A stretch of DNA of 27,469 bases, taken from assembly GCA_043802345.1 (NCBI GenBank), contig JAZDLC010000437.1, forward strand, positions 1 to 27,469, read 5' to 3'. The notes beneath the pieces are model-generated. The model searched no databases. It was not told the origin of the DNA and was given only the letters and a program-made list of their open reading frames with translations. This document shows positions 16,601 to 24,248 of this stretch, piece by piece. Made by a program: the position numbers and the translations under genes. The DNA is from JAZDLC01 sp043802345 (lineage in GTDB: Bacteria > Planctomycetota > B15-G4 > JADJEK01). Positions within the stretch are counted from its first letter, which is position 1, and each line of letters opens with the position of its first letter.

Positions 16601-17537
16601 CGTCGGCCGGCGGCAGGTCACGAAGCCGGTGGTCCTCGACCCCAACAGCATCATCGCCGACATGGGCGCGATGCTGGAGCGCATCATTCCCGAGAACATC
16701 CGACTCGCTCTGATACTGTCCGCCGCCGCCGGCTGTATACGGATCGATCGCTCCATGTTCGAGCAAGTCGTGATGAACCTGGTCGTCAACGCGCGGGACG
16801 CCATGGCCAGTGGCGGAACGATCGAGATTCGAACCAATCGCGTCCTCCTGACGGAGGATGACCTCTCCTCGCAGATCGACTGTCGGCCCGGTCACTTCTT
16901 CCAGCTCAGTGTCGAGGATGAAGGAGCGGGCATGGCCGAGAAGACGATTGCCCGGGTCTTCGAACCGTTCTACTCCACCAAACCCGTGGGCAAGGGAAGC
17001 GGACTCGGACTGTCCACCGTCACTGGCATCGTGCGTCAGTCCGCGGGCTTCATCACGGTCAGGAGCGAGCTGGCGAAGGGCTCCGTGTTCGAGGTCTTCA
17101 TTCCGTCGACGGAGCGGAGCACGGAGGGCCAGCCGGCCCTCGGCACCGTCTTCCAGGCCCCCCTCGGCACCGAGCGGGTGCTTGTCTGCGAAGACGAGCC
17201 GGCCGTCCTGCAGCTTATCCATCGAGCCCTGAGTAGATCCGGATACGAGGTGCTGACGGCGAGCAGCGGTGAGGAAGCGCTGAAGTTGATCTCCACGATC
17301 GACCAACCGCCCGAGCTGCTCCTCACGGACATGATCATGTCAGGAATGAACGGCCGCGACCTGGCCGGGACGATCCGCAAGGTCCATCCGGAAATCGCGC
17401 TGCTCTACATGTCCGGCCACGCCGCAGATATTCTCGATCATCGTGGTGAGCTCGAAGGCGATGTCGAGTTCCTCCAGAAGCCTTTCACCGTCAGCGTCCT
17501 CCTGGAGAAGGTGCGTGCGGTCCTCGATGGCCGCTGA
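13692..17537 (+). CDS. hybrid sensor histidine kinase with propeller, internal PDZ, and receiver
   Basis: This 1281-residue membrane protein begins with an export signal or membrane anchor (residues 13-40). Its outer sensor is a two-component-regulator (Reg_prop) beta-propeller with repeats such as GKIWVATTGGVSRFDG and DGKLWIGTFGFGFYRLDG, interrupted at about residues 205-288 by a PDZ-like insert (ALSPEGPAARAGIELGDRV). A Y_Y_Y domain (about 757-827), one transmembrane helix (about 835-855) and a coiled coil lead to the kinase core: H-box GGVAHDFNN with phospho-histidine H917, N-box NLVVNARDAM, DEGAGM, and GSGLGLSTV. A receiver follows, with D1213 in LLLTDMIMSGMNG and K1263. No DNA-binding output is attached, so a separate regulator or phosphotransfer partner must be elsewhere. 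No neighbouring response-regulator gene is present. It could sense envelope glycans or proteins, but the ligand is unknown. Confidence 0.85.
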   Translation: MIEAALRKVAKAWSIRRSLLPMVLVPVWMSIALAQSYVPEHTDPLAEPWRIQSYDELKGFGVYHLFEGLDGKIWVATTGGVSRFDGRRWHDWTVADGLFDPVVWCVIERADGSVLCGFRRGLMRLEGDAWVSVPTGPQDITWGVNALHEDRRGTLWIVTRFGVFTMTGQDAPLLHCGADSGQALRSLGFDLPIAPIPDLALRWTEWRRGLGFELGKLSVGWFVAALSPEGPAARAGIELGDRVSSMQRVVDPDREAGADPRRTVHRISFRHPGSGPLRADITTEEVLGVQGDFHATSLVEDGEGNLVFGLRPEGIVTCRRADSDSELTWSAPHGATDSRYSTVLARSTKGAYWEQSTEGNRLIRHLGAEVQQFDLPPEASIEDITEARDGTPWIVTDIGIFSWEHDRWVEHANPFGQNRARFAVATSDGHIWFGDAPGALKRVDVSGDRLESLESLRFIGRDTGGSEWFVTEDGDLAERLGGEWVLHDRKAVLGARILDAVAQPNGEVLAVGMTSEGTVLARWNGDVWVREVLPFLDLPSSLHRLISSASDGEIWIGPGHDEAGLAGVLCCRNGSWHRITSLLLEGSPMGIVAGGDGSAWLATNRGIYKVIDSQIRETPLPERVERGGATAACLDVDGKLWIGTFGFGFYRLDGERWTEFLSENRFCNNVSDIDLDGDGVLWATTRAGLSRFDGHKWRGVLPWYKTSSLRVASSTDGSVWVQDVNRTTRYRPERLCPDSTIEPFIDSLTPSSQVRISWTGCDPWQPAATTELTWSYRLDHGTWSPFTEETSRVLGPFAVGEHVLEVRSRDRDFNVDPTPAVASFAVVRPVWQQAWFVGMILLLLLAVGCQSFRLVRRGRNERESAARAEAAEAARARIEREVEARRKSEAERLRLESQLLQAQKLEAVGQLAGGVAHDFNNILTAILGNASELSFLLEENPLRDPRILAAVEGIRHAGERAAALTRQLLTVGRRQVTKPVVLDPNSIIADMGAMLERIIPENIRLALILSAAAGCIRIDRSMFEQVVMNLVVNARDAMASGGTIEIRTNRVLLTEDDLSSQIDCRPGHFFQLSVEDEGAGMAEKTIARVFEPFYSTKPVGKGSGLGLSTVTGIVRQSAGFITVRSELAKGSVFEVFIPSTERSTEGQPALGTVFQAPLGTERVLVCEDEPAVLQLIHRALSRSGYEVLTASSGEEALKLISTIDQPPELLLTDMIMSGMNGRDLAGTIRKVHPEIALLYMSGHAADILDHRGELEGDVEFLQKPFTVSVLLEKVRAVLDGR

Positions 17538-17626
17538 GTCAGCGCAGCGGAGAGCGTGGACCTTCTCGACCTTGGCCGTGCCGACTTGTACGCTGTGGAT
17601 TCCCTGGAACTCTTGCGGGCGGTGAT

Positions 17627-18556
17627 ATGTCCCAGGCGGCCATTCGCGTCGAGAACGTGACGCATGACTTCGATACGGTGCGGGCCCTCGACGGGCTTTC
17701 GTTCGAGGTCGAGGCGGGCAGCATTTTCGGCTTCCTGGGACCGAACGGAGCGGGGAAGACCACCACCATCAGGATCCTGCTGGGGCTGCTGCATGCGACC
17801 TCGGGGAGGTCGGAGGTGATGGGGTTCGATACCCGGAAGGACGCCGGCCGGATCCGGCAGATCTCCGGAGCCCTGCTGGAGCACACCGGTCTGTACGAGC
17901 AACTCAGTGTGGAAGACAATCTGGAGTTCTACGGCCGGGTCTGGCACCTGCCGCCGGACGCGCGCCGGGCGCGTGCCCGGGAGTTGCTTCAGCGACATGG
18001 TTACTGGGAGCGGCGCAAGGAACGGGTCGGCAACTGGAGCAAGGGGATGAAGCAGCGGGTGGCGTTGGTTCGCGCCCTGCTTCACCGGCCGAAGCTGCTC
18101 TTTCTGGATGAACCGACGGCTGGCCTGGATGTCATCGCGGCGGCGGCGGTGCGGGATGACCTGGGCACCCTCGCGGAGCGGGAGGGAATCACGGTCTTCC
18201 TGACCACGCACAACATGGCGGAGGCGGAGCGGCTCTGCAGGCGGGTCGCCTTCGTTCAGAAGGGTCGGATCATTGCCTCCGGGCATCCGGATGAGCTGCG
18301 GGCCCGGGGCGGAACCCGCTTGGAAGTCGTGGGGAGTGGGTTCAGCGAGGATCTGCTGAACGAACTGCGGCGGCACCCGTCCGTGGCGGGGGTGCGCATC
18401 GAGAATGAGCGGTTGGTGGTTGACATGGAAACCGACATCGACACGTCACCGCTCGTCAGCCTGCTCGTGAAAGGGGGCGCCCGGGTGGGCGAGGTCCATC
18501 GGGGCCAGGTCAGCCTGGAAGAGACCTTTCTGGACATGATGGGGGACGAAGCTTGA
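17627..18556 (+). CDS. ABC-2 exporter ATP-binding subunit
   Basis: This 309-residue ABC ATPase has Walker A GPNGAGKTT (K44), a signature loop of the unusual form WSKGM (residues 137-141) replacing LSGGQ, Walker B LLFLDEPTAG (about 158) and the H-loop TTHNMAEAE. The C-terminal extension, ending EETFLDMMGDEA, is usual for the NatA/DrrA type that works with an ABC-2 permease. It powers export of a small molecule, lipid or drug-like compound. Its stop overlaps the start of the permease gene. The 89-bp region before it shows no good promoter, so co-expression with the kinase is possible but unproven. Confidence 0.85.
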   Translation: MSQAAIRVENVTHDFDTVRALDGLSFEVEAGSIFGFLGPNGAGKTTTIRILLGLLHATSGRSEVMGFDTRKDAGRIRQISGALLEHTGLYEQLSVEDNLEFYGRVWHLPPDARRARARELLQRHGYWERRKERVGNWSKGMKQRVALVRALLHRPKLLFLDEPTAGLDVIAAAAVRDDLGTLAEREGITVFLTTHNMAEAERLCRRVAFVQKGRIIASGHPDELRARGGTRLEVVGSGFSEDLLNELRRHPSVAGVRIENERLVVDMETDIDTSPLVSLLVKGGARVGEVHRGQVSLEETFLDMMGDEA

Positions 18557-19287
18557 TCGAGGACGCGCGGACCATCATGTGGAAGGAGTGGCGTGGTATG
18601 TTCCGCCAGCGGGGCGGGCGGATGCGGACGTTCATGACGCTGGTGATTCCGCTCGCCTTCTTCGCTGTTTACTGCCCATGGGAAGCCGGCGAGCGCTGGC
18701 TGGAGGGAGGTCCCTCGATCCTCGCCTCGATCGCGGTGCCTCTACTGATGGTGATGCTGGTCGTCTCCGACTCATTCGCCGGCGAGCGGGAGCGGCATAC
18801 CCTGGAGACTCTCCTGGCCAGTCGTCTCTCCGATTGGTCGATCCTCCTGGGCAAGGTTCTGTTTGCCGTCTGCATGGCGTGGGGGCTGGTCTGGATCATT
18901 CTGGCGCTGGGCCTCTTGACGGTGAACGTCGCTCACTGGGAGGGACGGGTCGTCTTCTACTCCGCGCAATGCTTGGCTTTCAATCTGGTCCTGGGACTGC
19001 TGACGTCACTCTGCGCGACGGGAGCAGGGGTTCTGATCTCACTCCGCGCCGGCACGGTCCAGGAAGCGCAGCAGACCATGGCGGCGGTGATGTTCCTGCC
19101 TCCCGCGATCCTCGGCCCGATCGTGCTGGTGGTCGGGCGGTCCTGGCCGGAGTGGGATCTGAAGGCGGTTCTTTTGAGAATCGGGCCGACCCCGGTCTTT
19201 GCCATCGTGGCCGGTTCGTTCCTGGTGTTGGCGATGCTGCTTCTGTGGGCCGCGGCGAGACGCTTCCAGCGAGAGCGGATGAGCTGA
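18553..19287 (+). CDS. ABC-2 type permease, six-helix
   Basis: The 244-residue protein has about six hydrophobic segments and the conserved loop SDSFAGERERHTLETLLAS between helices 2 and 3, the hallmark of ABC-2 (DrrB/NatB-like) permeases. It forms the membrane part of the exporter with the ATPase upstream. The start is TTG at 18553, overlapping the upstream stop as TTGA and preceded by GGGGGAC; an in-frame ATG at 18577 would shorten the protein by eight residues. Its end is 12 bases from the converging glycosyltransferase gene, so the two transcripts run into each other. Confidence 0.8.
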   Translation: MIEDARTIMWKEWRGMFRQRGGRMRTFMTLVIPLAFFAVYCPWEAGERWLEGGPSILASIAVPLLMVMLVVSDSFAGERERHTLETLLASRLSDWSILLGKVLFAVCMAWGLVWIILALGLLTVNVAHWEGRVVFYSAQCLAFNLVLGLLTSLCATGAGVLISLRAGTVQEAQQTMAAVMFLPPAILGPIVLVVGRSWPEWDLKAVLLRIGPTPVFAIVAGSFLVLAMLLLWAAARRFQRERMS

Positions 19288-19299
19288 CACCCCCGACCG

Positions 19300-21315
19300 T
19301 TACTGTCCCACCAGCTTCCGCAGGCGTGCCTTCGCATCCTCCGCGTGGGGCGCGTACTCAAAGGTGGCGGCGTCGAGCGCGCGACGGTAGTAGGGGATCG
19401 CCTGCTTCGGGTCCTCGCCGAGCTCCAGCAGGCGCGCGAGGGAGTAGTTCGCATTGAATGCATCCGGTTCCTCCTTCACGGCGGTGCGAAAGTAGGCGAG
19501 CGCTTCGCTGATCCGGCCCTGGGCGGCCCGAATACGGCCGAGGTTGTAGGCGAGGTGGGGGAGGTTCGGATCATGGCGCTCGGCCTCCTCGGCCAGGAGT
19601 TCCGCTGCTTGCAGGTGCTTGGCGTCGATCCTCAGGTTGAGCAGGCGGTCCACCGCTTCCGGCAGGAAGGGGAAGTTGGCCAGCACCTCCCGGAAGGTCT
19701 GGTCCGCCTCGTCGAACCGTCCCATCGCGATGTAGGCGGTGGCCAGCTCCACGGCGGCGTACCGGTTGCGGGGGTTCTCCGCCAGCGCCTGGAGGTACTG
19801 ATCGACCGCCTCCTCTGATCGTCCCTCGGCCGCCAGGGCGGCGGCGAGCTGAAGGCGTCCGTTGTCTCCGGTGGTGACGATGTAGGGAGAGATGCGGGTG
19901 GTGCCAAACGCGATCAGCAGCGCAGCCGCAAGCCCTGCGCCAGCCCGCAGGAAGCGCCGCTGGAGGAGGGAATCGATCAACCAGAAGGTGGCGTAGGAGC
20001 CGAGGATCATCAGCACCGGTAGCACCGGGACGCGATAGCGCGAACAGACGAAGAAGGCCAGGATGCTGGCGGTGTAGACCACGACGAACCCGGTCAGGGG
20101 GAAGGTCGCCGTGGGCCGCAGGAGCAGCAGCAGGAGCAGGCCGAGCAGGCCGAAGCCGGCGACCGCTGGAAAGCCGAGCGGGAGCCACAGCACGAACGGG
20201 TTGAACCGCTCGGCGAAGAAGCGCACCTCCTGGTTGTTCCCCAGCTCCCAGTTGGTGAAGAAGAGGCGCGCCTTCCAGAGCAGGTGTCTGGCCGCGTCGC
20301 CCGGATGGGAGAGAATCCAGTCCCAGGCCTTCTGGGAATAGTGCGCGGAAACTTCAGAAGGCTTCAGGGAGCGGCCTTCCGCATGCTCCGCGAGCCGGAT
20401 CGCGTCATGGTAGCCCTCCCACCAGCCGGCCCGGGTGCCCGGCACGATGGCGGTACCACCGTCCGAGTCCGGGTTGTTGCCGATCCAGAAATTGACGCCT
20501 GCCTGGGACGAGATCAGGACCGTGTCGTGGCCGACGAAATAGTTGTAGGCGGTGAGCGGCAGGATCGGCGCCAGCAGCGAGAGGGAGAAGGCGGCCGCGG
20601 CGATCAGCCCGGCTCGGGTCCTCTTCGGACAGAACAGCCAGAGCCAGAGCGCCACCAGCGGCATGAACAGCAGGATGTTCGGCCGGCAGATGGCGGAGAG
20701 TCCGAACAGGAGGCCGGCGCATGCGGCCCGGGACGGGGTGGGCCGTTTCGCGAGGCCGAGCGTGACGTAGAGAGCCGCCAGGCTGAGTGGCACGAGCAGC
20801 GTCGGGAGGAGGAGCTCGGCGTCGAAGTAGATCAGCACCCAATAGGTCGCGGCGGAGAGTCCCGCCAGCAGGCCGACCCGGGCGTCGAAGGCCCGGCGGC
20901 CGATCATGTAGCAGAGCACCGCGGTCGCCGCGCCGAGCAGGCACTGGATCAGCCGGGGCACGAACAGGCCTTCCCCGAACAGCACCCGGACCACGGTCAG
21001 AAACCACGGGTAGAGCGGCGCACGGAAGAACGGGCCGGGCTGGAAGTCCTGGCCACTGGCGAGGGCCCGTGCCCAGTCCACATGGTACGCCGCGTCCATG
21101 ATCGGATGGTCAAAGCCTGGATTCTCCCGCATGTTGAGCAGATAGATGAGACGCAGCAAGAAAGCGAGGAGGGCCAGGCCGGCCACGACCAGGATCTCGT
21201 TCCGCCGCCCGGGGTGTCCTGGTTCTGGTTGCCGCGGCCTGGCTGGGTTCATTCTGGATCCGCTTCGCGAGGAGAGACGATCTTCCGAGGAAGTGTCGAG
21301 ACTCCGTTTGGCCAT
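19300..21315 (-). CDS. membrane glycosyltransferase (GT39/ArnT-like, GT-C) with C-terminal TPR
   Basis: A hydrophobic N-terminal part of about 480 residues carries roughly ten membrane helices. The first extracytoplasmic loop has acidic residues in FDHPIMDAAYHVDWARAL, as expected for the GT-C catalytic Asp of the PMT/ArnT superfamily. About residues 482-665 are TPR repeats (for example EAVDQYLQALAENP, ALAYFRTAVKEEP) probably placed outside the cytoplasm. Enzymes of this type use polyprenyl-linked sugars to modify proteins or lipid A. The ATG at 21315 lacks a clear ribosome binding site, and an ATG at 21252 would give a protein starting MNPARP. Divergent from the lipid operon, convergent with the ABC genes. 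The TPR tail is common in related environmental proteins and may bring the acceptor protein close. Confidence 0.75.
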   Translation of the reverse strand: MAKRSLDTSSEDRLSSRSGSRMNPARPRQPEPGHPGRRNEILVVAGLALLAFLLRLIYLLNMRENPGFDHPIMDAAYHVDWARALASGQDFQPGPFFRAPLYPWFLTVVRVLFGEGLFVPRLIQCLLGAATAVLCYMIGRRAFDARVGLLAGLSAATYWVLIYFDAELLLPTLLVPLSLAALYVTLGLAKRPTPSRAACAGLLFGLSAICRPNILLFMPLVALWLWLFCPKRTRAGLIAAAAFSLSLLAPILPLTAYNYFVGHDTVLISSQAGVNFWIGNNPDSDGGTAIVPGTRAGWWEGYHDAIRLAEHAEGRSLKPSEVSAHYSQKAWDWILSHPGDAARHLLWKARLFFTNWELGNNQEVRFFAERFNPFVLWLPLGFPAVAGFGLLGLLLLLLLRPTATFPLTGFVVVYTASILAFFVCSRYRVPVLPVLMILGSYATFWLIDSLLQRRFLRAGAGLAAALLIAFGTTRISPYIVTTGDNGRLQLAAALAAEGRSEEAVDQYLQALAENPRNRYAAVELATAYIAMGRFDEADQTFREVLANFPFLPEAVDRLLNLRIDAKHLQAAELLAEEAERHDPNLPHLAYNLGRIRAAQGRISEALAYFRTAVKEEPDAFNANYSLARLLELGEDPKQAIPYYRRALDAATFEYAPHAEDAKARLRKLVGQ

Positions 21316-21379
21316 GTAAAGGCGAATCCAGCAGGGGGTGCTATTCCAGGCACTGCCGGCCGGGACTCTGGCGCCCTGA

Positions 21380-21395
21380 GCGCGCGCGCGTATGC
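21380..21395. other. alternating purine-pyrimidine tract in a divergent promoter region
   Basis: Sixteen bases alternate strictly (GC repeated five times, then GTATGC). The tract sits in the 110-bp region between the divergent GT-C and radical SAM genes, about 30 bases before the radical SAM start. TATGCT within it resembles a -10 box, but no -35 partner is at the right distance. Such tracts can adopt left-handed DNA under supercoiling. Confidence 0.35.
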
Positions 21396-21425
21396 TCGGG
21401 TGTGCAACCTGACGAGCGAGGACTG

Positions 21426-22802
21426 ATGGCGAAGATCCTGCTGGTGATTCCGAACGAGACCCGCGAACCGTACCCGGTCTATCCGCTCGGGGCGTCGCTG
21501 GTGGCCCATGCCGCCAGAAGCCGCGGGCATGACGTGCGGGAATGGGACTACCTGTTCGAGTCGTCCCGGGGCGGAACGCTGGCCCAGGCTGTTTCCGAGC
21601 AGCAGCCGGACGTGATCGGCGTCTCGTTGCGGAACATCGACAACATCAACATGGTCAACCAGGAGCTGTACGTCGACTGGTACCTTTCGGTGGTCCGGGA
21701 GTTGAAGGAGCTCACGGACCGGCCGGTGGTGGTGGGGGGCGCCGGGTTTTCCCTCATGCCGGAGCGGATGCTGGAGTTCCTCGGGGCGGATTACGGGGTG
21801 GTCGGAGAGGGGGAGCTGGTCTTCAGTGATCTGGCCGAGAGGCTGGCCGCGGGCGAGCGGCCGGAGCGGCGGCTGTTTGCGGGAGAGAAGCCGGTGGCCG
21901 GCGAGCAGATCGCGGTCACAGGAAGGAATCCGGACCTGGCCGCCTACTACTTCGCGAATGGCGGCATGCTGAATGTGCAGTCGAAGCGCGGCTGCCCGCT
22001 GCGCTGCGCCTACTGTACCTACCCTCTGCTGGAGGGACGGACCTACCGCTTCCGGGATCCCGCGGATGTGGTGACCGAGATCGCCCGGATGAAATCTGAG
22101 TTCGGCGCCGACTACTTCGCGTTCACCGACTCCACTTTCAACGATCCCCAGGGAAAGTACCTGGAGGTCGCCGAGGAGCTGGTGCGCCGGCGGGTGAAAG
22201 TGCGCCTCATGGCCTTCTTCCGACCGGACCACTTCCAGAAGGAGCAGGTCGAACTGTTGCGTCGGGCAGGTCTTCACAGCGTGGAATGGGGTTCCGATTG
22301 CTCGAGCGACACGACCTTGCGGGCGATGCGCAAGGGCTTCCGCTGGGACCAGGTCATGGAAAGCAATCGCCTGTTCGCGGAGGCTGGTATCAAGAACGCG
22401 CACTTCATCATCTTCGGCGGCCCGGGCGAGACCGAGCAGACGGTCGCGGAGGGGCTGGCCAACATCGAGCGGCTCAGCGAGTCCGTGGTGTTCGTCTTCC
22501 GGGGAGTGCGCGTCCTCCCGAGGACCGAGGTGCATCGGATCGCGCTGGAAGAAGGTGTGGTAAGTGAGGATGACGACCTGCTGAGGCCAACCTACTACAC
22601 CTCGAAGCAGGTCAGCGGCGAGTTCATCCACCAGGCAGTGCTGGATTCGTTCGGCGCGAGGCTGGACCGGATCTACCCGATCCCCACCGGTAGCGAGAAG
22701 ATCGCCCGCCTCTACGAGATGGGCCTGCGCGGACCGGCCTGGGATCTGCTGCTCTTCTCCGGAGGATCTCGGAGTCGTGGCGACGGGGCGGGCAGCCAAT
22801 GA
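21426..22802 (+). CDS. B12-binding radical SAM enzyme 1
   Basis: This 458-residue protein has an N-terminal cobalamin-binding-like Rossmann domain (VYPLGASLVAHAARSRGHDV; VVGEGELVF) without the DxHxxG motif. The radical SAM core has its 4Fe-4S cysteines in CPLRCAYC (C190, C194, C197), and then a GGPGETEQT SAM-site segment. Members of this superfamily methylate or rearrange carbon centres in lipids, chlorophyll and antibiotics. The ATG at 21426 is preceded by GCGAGGA; an in-frame GTG eight codons upstream is less likely. First gene of the operon, overlapping the next by 4 bases. Given the ACP and acyltransferase downstream, a lipid substrate is likely. I recall that relatives are annotated as lipid-biosynthesis radical SAM proteins, which I could not check. 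Confidence 0.85.
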   Translation: MAKILLVIPNETREPYPVYPLGASLVAHAARSRGHDVREWDYLFESSRGGTLAQAVSEQQPDVIGVSLRNIDNINMVNQELYVDWYLSVVRELKELTDRPVVVGGAGFSLMPERMLEFLGADYGVVGEGELVFSDLAERLAAGERPERRLFAGEKPVAGEQIAVTGRNPDLAAYYFANGGMLNVQSKRGCPLRCAYCTYPLLEGRTYRFRDPADVVTEIARMKSEFGADYFAFTDSTFNDPQGKYLEVAEELVRRRVKVRLMAFFRPDHFQKEQVELLRRAGLHSVEWGSDCSSDTTLRAMRKGFRWDQVMESNRLFAEAGIKNAHFIIFGGPGETEQTVAEGLANIERLSESVVFVFRGVRVLPRTEVHRIALEEGVVSEDDDLLRPTYYTSKQVSGEFIHQAVLDSFGARLDRIYPIPTGSEKIARLYEMGLRGPAWDLLLFSGGSRSRGDGAGSQ

Positions 22803-24238
22803 CCGCCCTGGGCAAACCGAGGAAGGTGCTTCTGGTCCACCCCCTCGGGGAGAACTGGATGCCGGGGCAGACCGACATGTCGAGGATCGCCAACATCCTG
22901 CCGCCGATCGGGCTCCTGAGCCTGACCTCCTGGCTCGAGCAGCGTGGTCATCAGGTGGAGATCCACGACTGCTACGCTCATCCCGGGCGAGAGGACCGGA
23001 TCGACGACTACCTGCGTTCCGAGTCGCCCGACTTCGTCGGCTTCTCCACCACCACGTCGTCGTTCCCGGACGCGGCCCGCATCGCCCGGCGCATCAAGCA
23101 GGCCTACCCGAAGATCCGCACCGTGTTCGGCGGGGTGCACGTCTCGGCGCTACGGGAGCGATTGATGGAGCGGTATCCCGAGTGCGACTTCGGCGTGGTG
23201 GGCGAGGGTGAGGAGGCGATCCAGGCGCTCATCGAGGCGAACGGCGAGGGGCTGGGGGAGATCAAGGGTCTGCTGTACCGCGACGGGGATGAGGTGCGGT
23301 TCGGCGGGTTGCGGGAGCCGACCCTCGAACTGGACAGCCTGCCGTTCCCCGCCTACGGGAAGCTGTCCGGCTTCCCGAAGGAATACACCCTGCCGATCTT
23401 CAACTACCCGAAGGCGCCCGGCACGACCGCGATCACGAGCAGGGGATGTCCCTACGCCTGCTCCTATTGTGATCGGTCGGTCTTTCGCAGGTCGTTCCGG
23501 CACAACTCCGCCGAGTACATGGTCGAGCTCTTCACCCACCTGAGCGACCGGTTCGGCATCCGGCATGTCAACTTCTACGACGACAACTTCGCCGTGAACA
23601 AGGGCCGGGTCGAGGAGTTCTGCGAGGGGATGATCGAGGCTCGTCTGGGGATGACCTTCAACCTGGCCACCCGCTCCGACCACATCCATGACGATCATCT
23701 TCCGTTGCTGAAGCGGGCGGGGTGTTGGATGATCAGCATGGGGATCGAGACCGGCAACGCCGACCTGCTGGATGCCCACCGCTCCCGGGGCGACCTGGAG
23801 CTGATCCGCAGGAAGGTCTCGACCATCCGCGCGGCCGGCATCCGGGTCAAAGGCCTCTTCATCATGGGCCTGCCCGGGGAGACGGAGGAGTCGATCGATC
23901 AGAGTATCGACTTCGCGCTCGGTCTGAAGCTCGACGACCTGAACCTGACGAAGTTCACGCCGTTTCCGGGCTCGCCGCTCTACGAGACGGTGCGGAGCCA
24001 GGGGGAGTTCGACGAGACCTGGGAGCGGATGAACTGCCTGAATTTCGTCTTCATTCCGAAGGGATTCACGCACGAGCGGCTCGAAGAGCGGTACCGGGAG
24101 TTCTACCGGCGGTATTATCAACGGCTTCCGGTGCTGCTCGGGTACGCGGCCATGATCTGGCGTTCGCCGAACAGCTGGATCCGCTTCTTCAAGAACTTGA
24201 AGGAGTTCCTGGCCGTTCGCCGGGAGTACAATAGCTGA
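22799..24238 (+). CDS. B12-binding radical SAM enzyme 2
   Basis: This 479-residue protein belongs to the same superfamily as its neighbour but is clearly a different subfamily. Its N-terminal B12-like domain has ILPPIGLLSLTSWLEQRGHQV, GFSTTTSS and GGVHVSAL. The cluster cysteines are in CPYACSYC (C217, C221, C224). Further landmarks are GIETGNADLLDAHR and FIMGLPGETEES. The C-terminus is basic and aromatic, ending FLAVRREYNS, and could touch membrane. It lacks the DxHxxG motif as well. Two tandem, divergent B12-radical SAM genes imply two successive modifications of one substrate or modifications of two. Confidence 0.85.
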   Translation: MTALGKPRKVLLVHPLGENWMPGQTDMSRIANILPPIGLLSLTSWLEQRGHQVEIHDCYAHPGREDRIDDYLRSESPDFVGFSTTTSSFPDAARIARRIKQAYPKIRTVFGGVHVSALRERLMERYPECDFGVVGEGEEAIQALIEANGEGLGEIKGLLYRDGDEVRFGGLREPTLELDSLPFPAYGKLSGFPKEYTLPIFNYPKAPGTTAITSRGCPYACSYCDRSVFRRSFRHNSAEYMVELFTHLSDRFGIRHVNFYDDNFAVNKGRVEEFCEGMIEARLGMTFNLATRSDHIHDDHLPLLKRAGCWMISMGIETGNADLLDAHRSRGDLELIRRKVSTIRAAGIRVKGLFIMGLPGETEESIDQSIDFALGLKLDDLNLTKFTPFPGSPLYETVRSQGEFDETWERMNCLNFVFIPKGFTHERLEERYREFYRRYYQRLPVLLGYAAMIWRSPNSWIRFFKNLKEFLAVRREYNS

Positions 24239-24248
24239 GTCGGTCTGG

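Noticed and set aside
15117..17306. 729-residue open frame on the minus strand
   Set aside because: Antisense of the histidine kinase, which has full family motifs. The minus frame has none and a composition typical of shadows.
21249..22799. 516-residue open frame on the minus strand
   Set aside because: Shadow of the first radical SAM gene, with no motifs. The same holds for the minus frames at 23150-24304 and 24189-25424.
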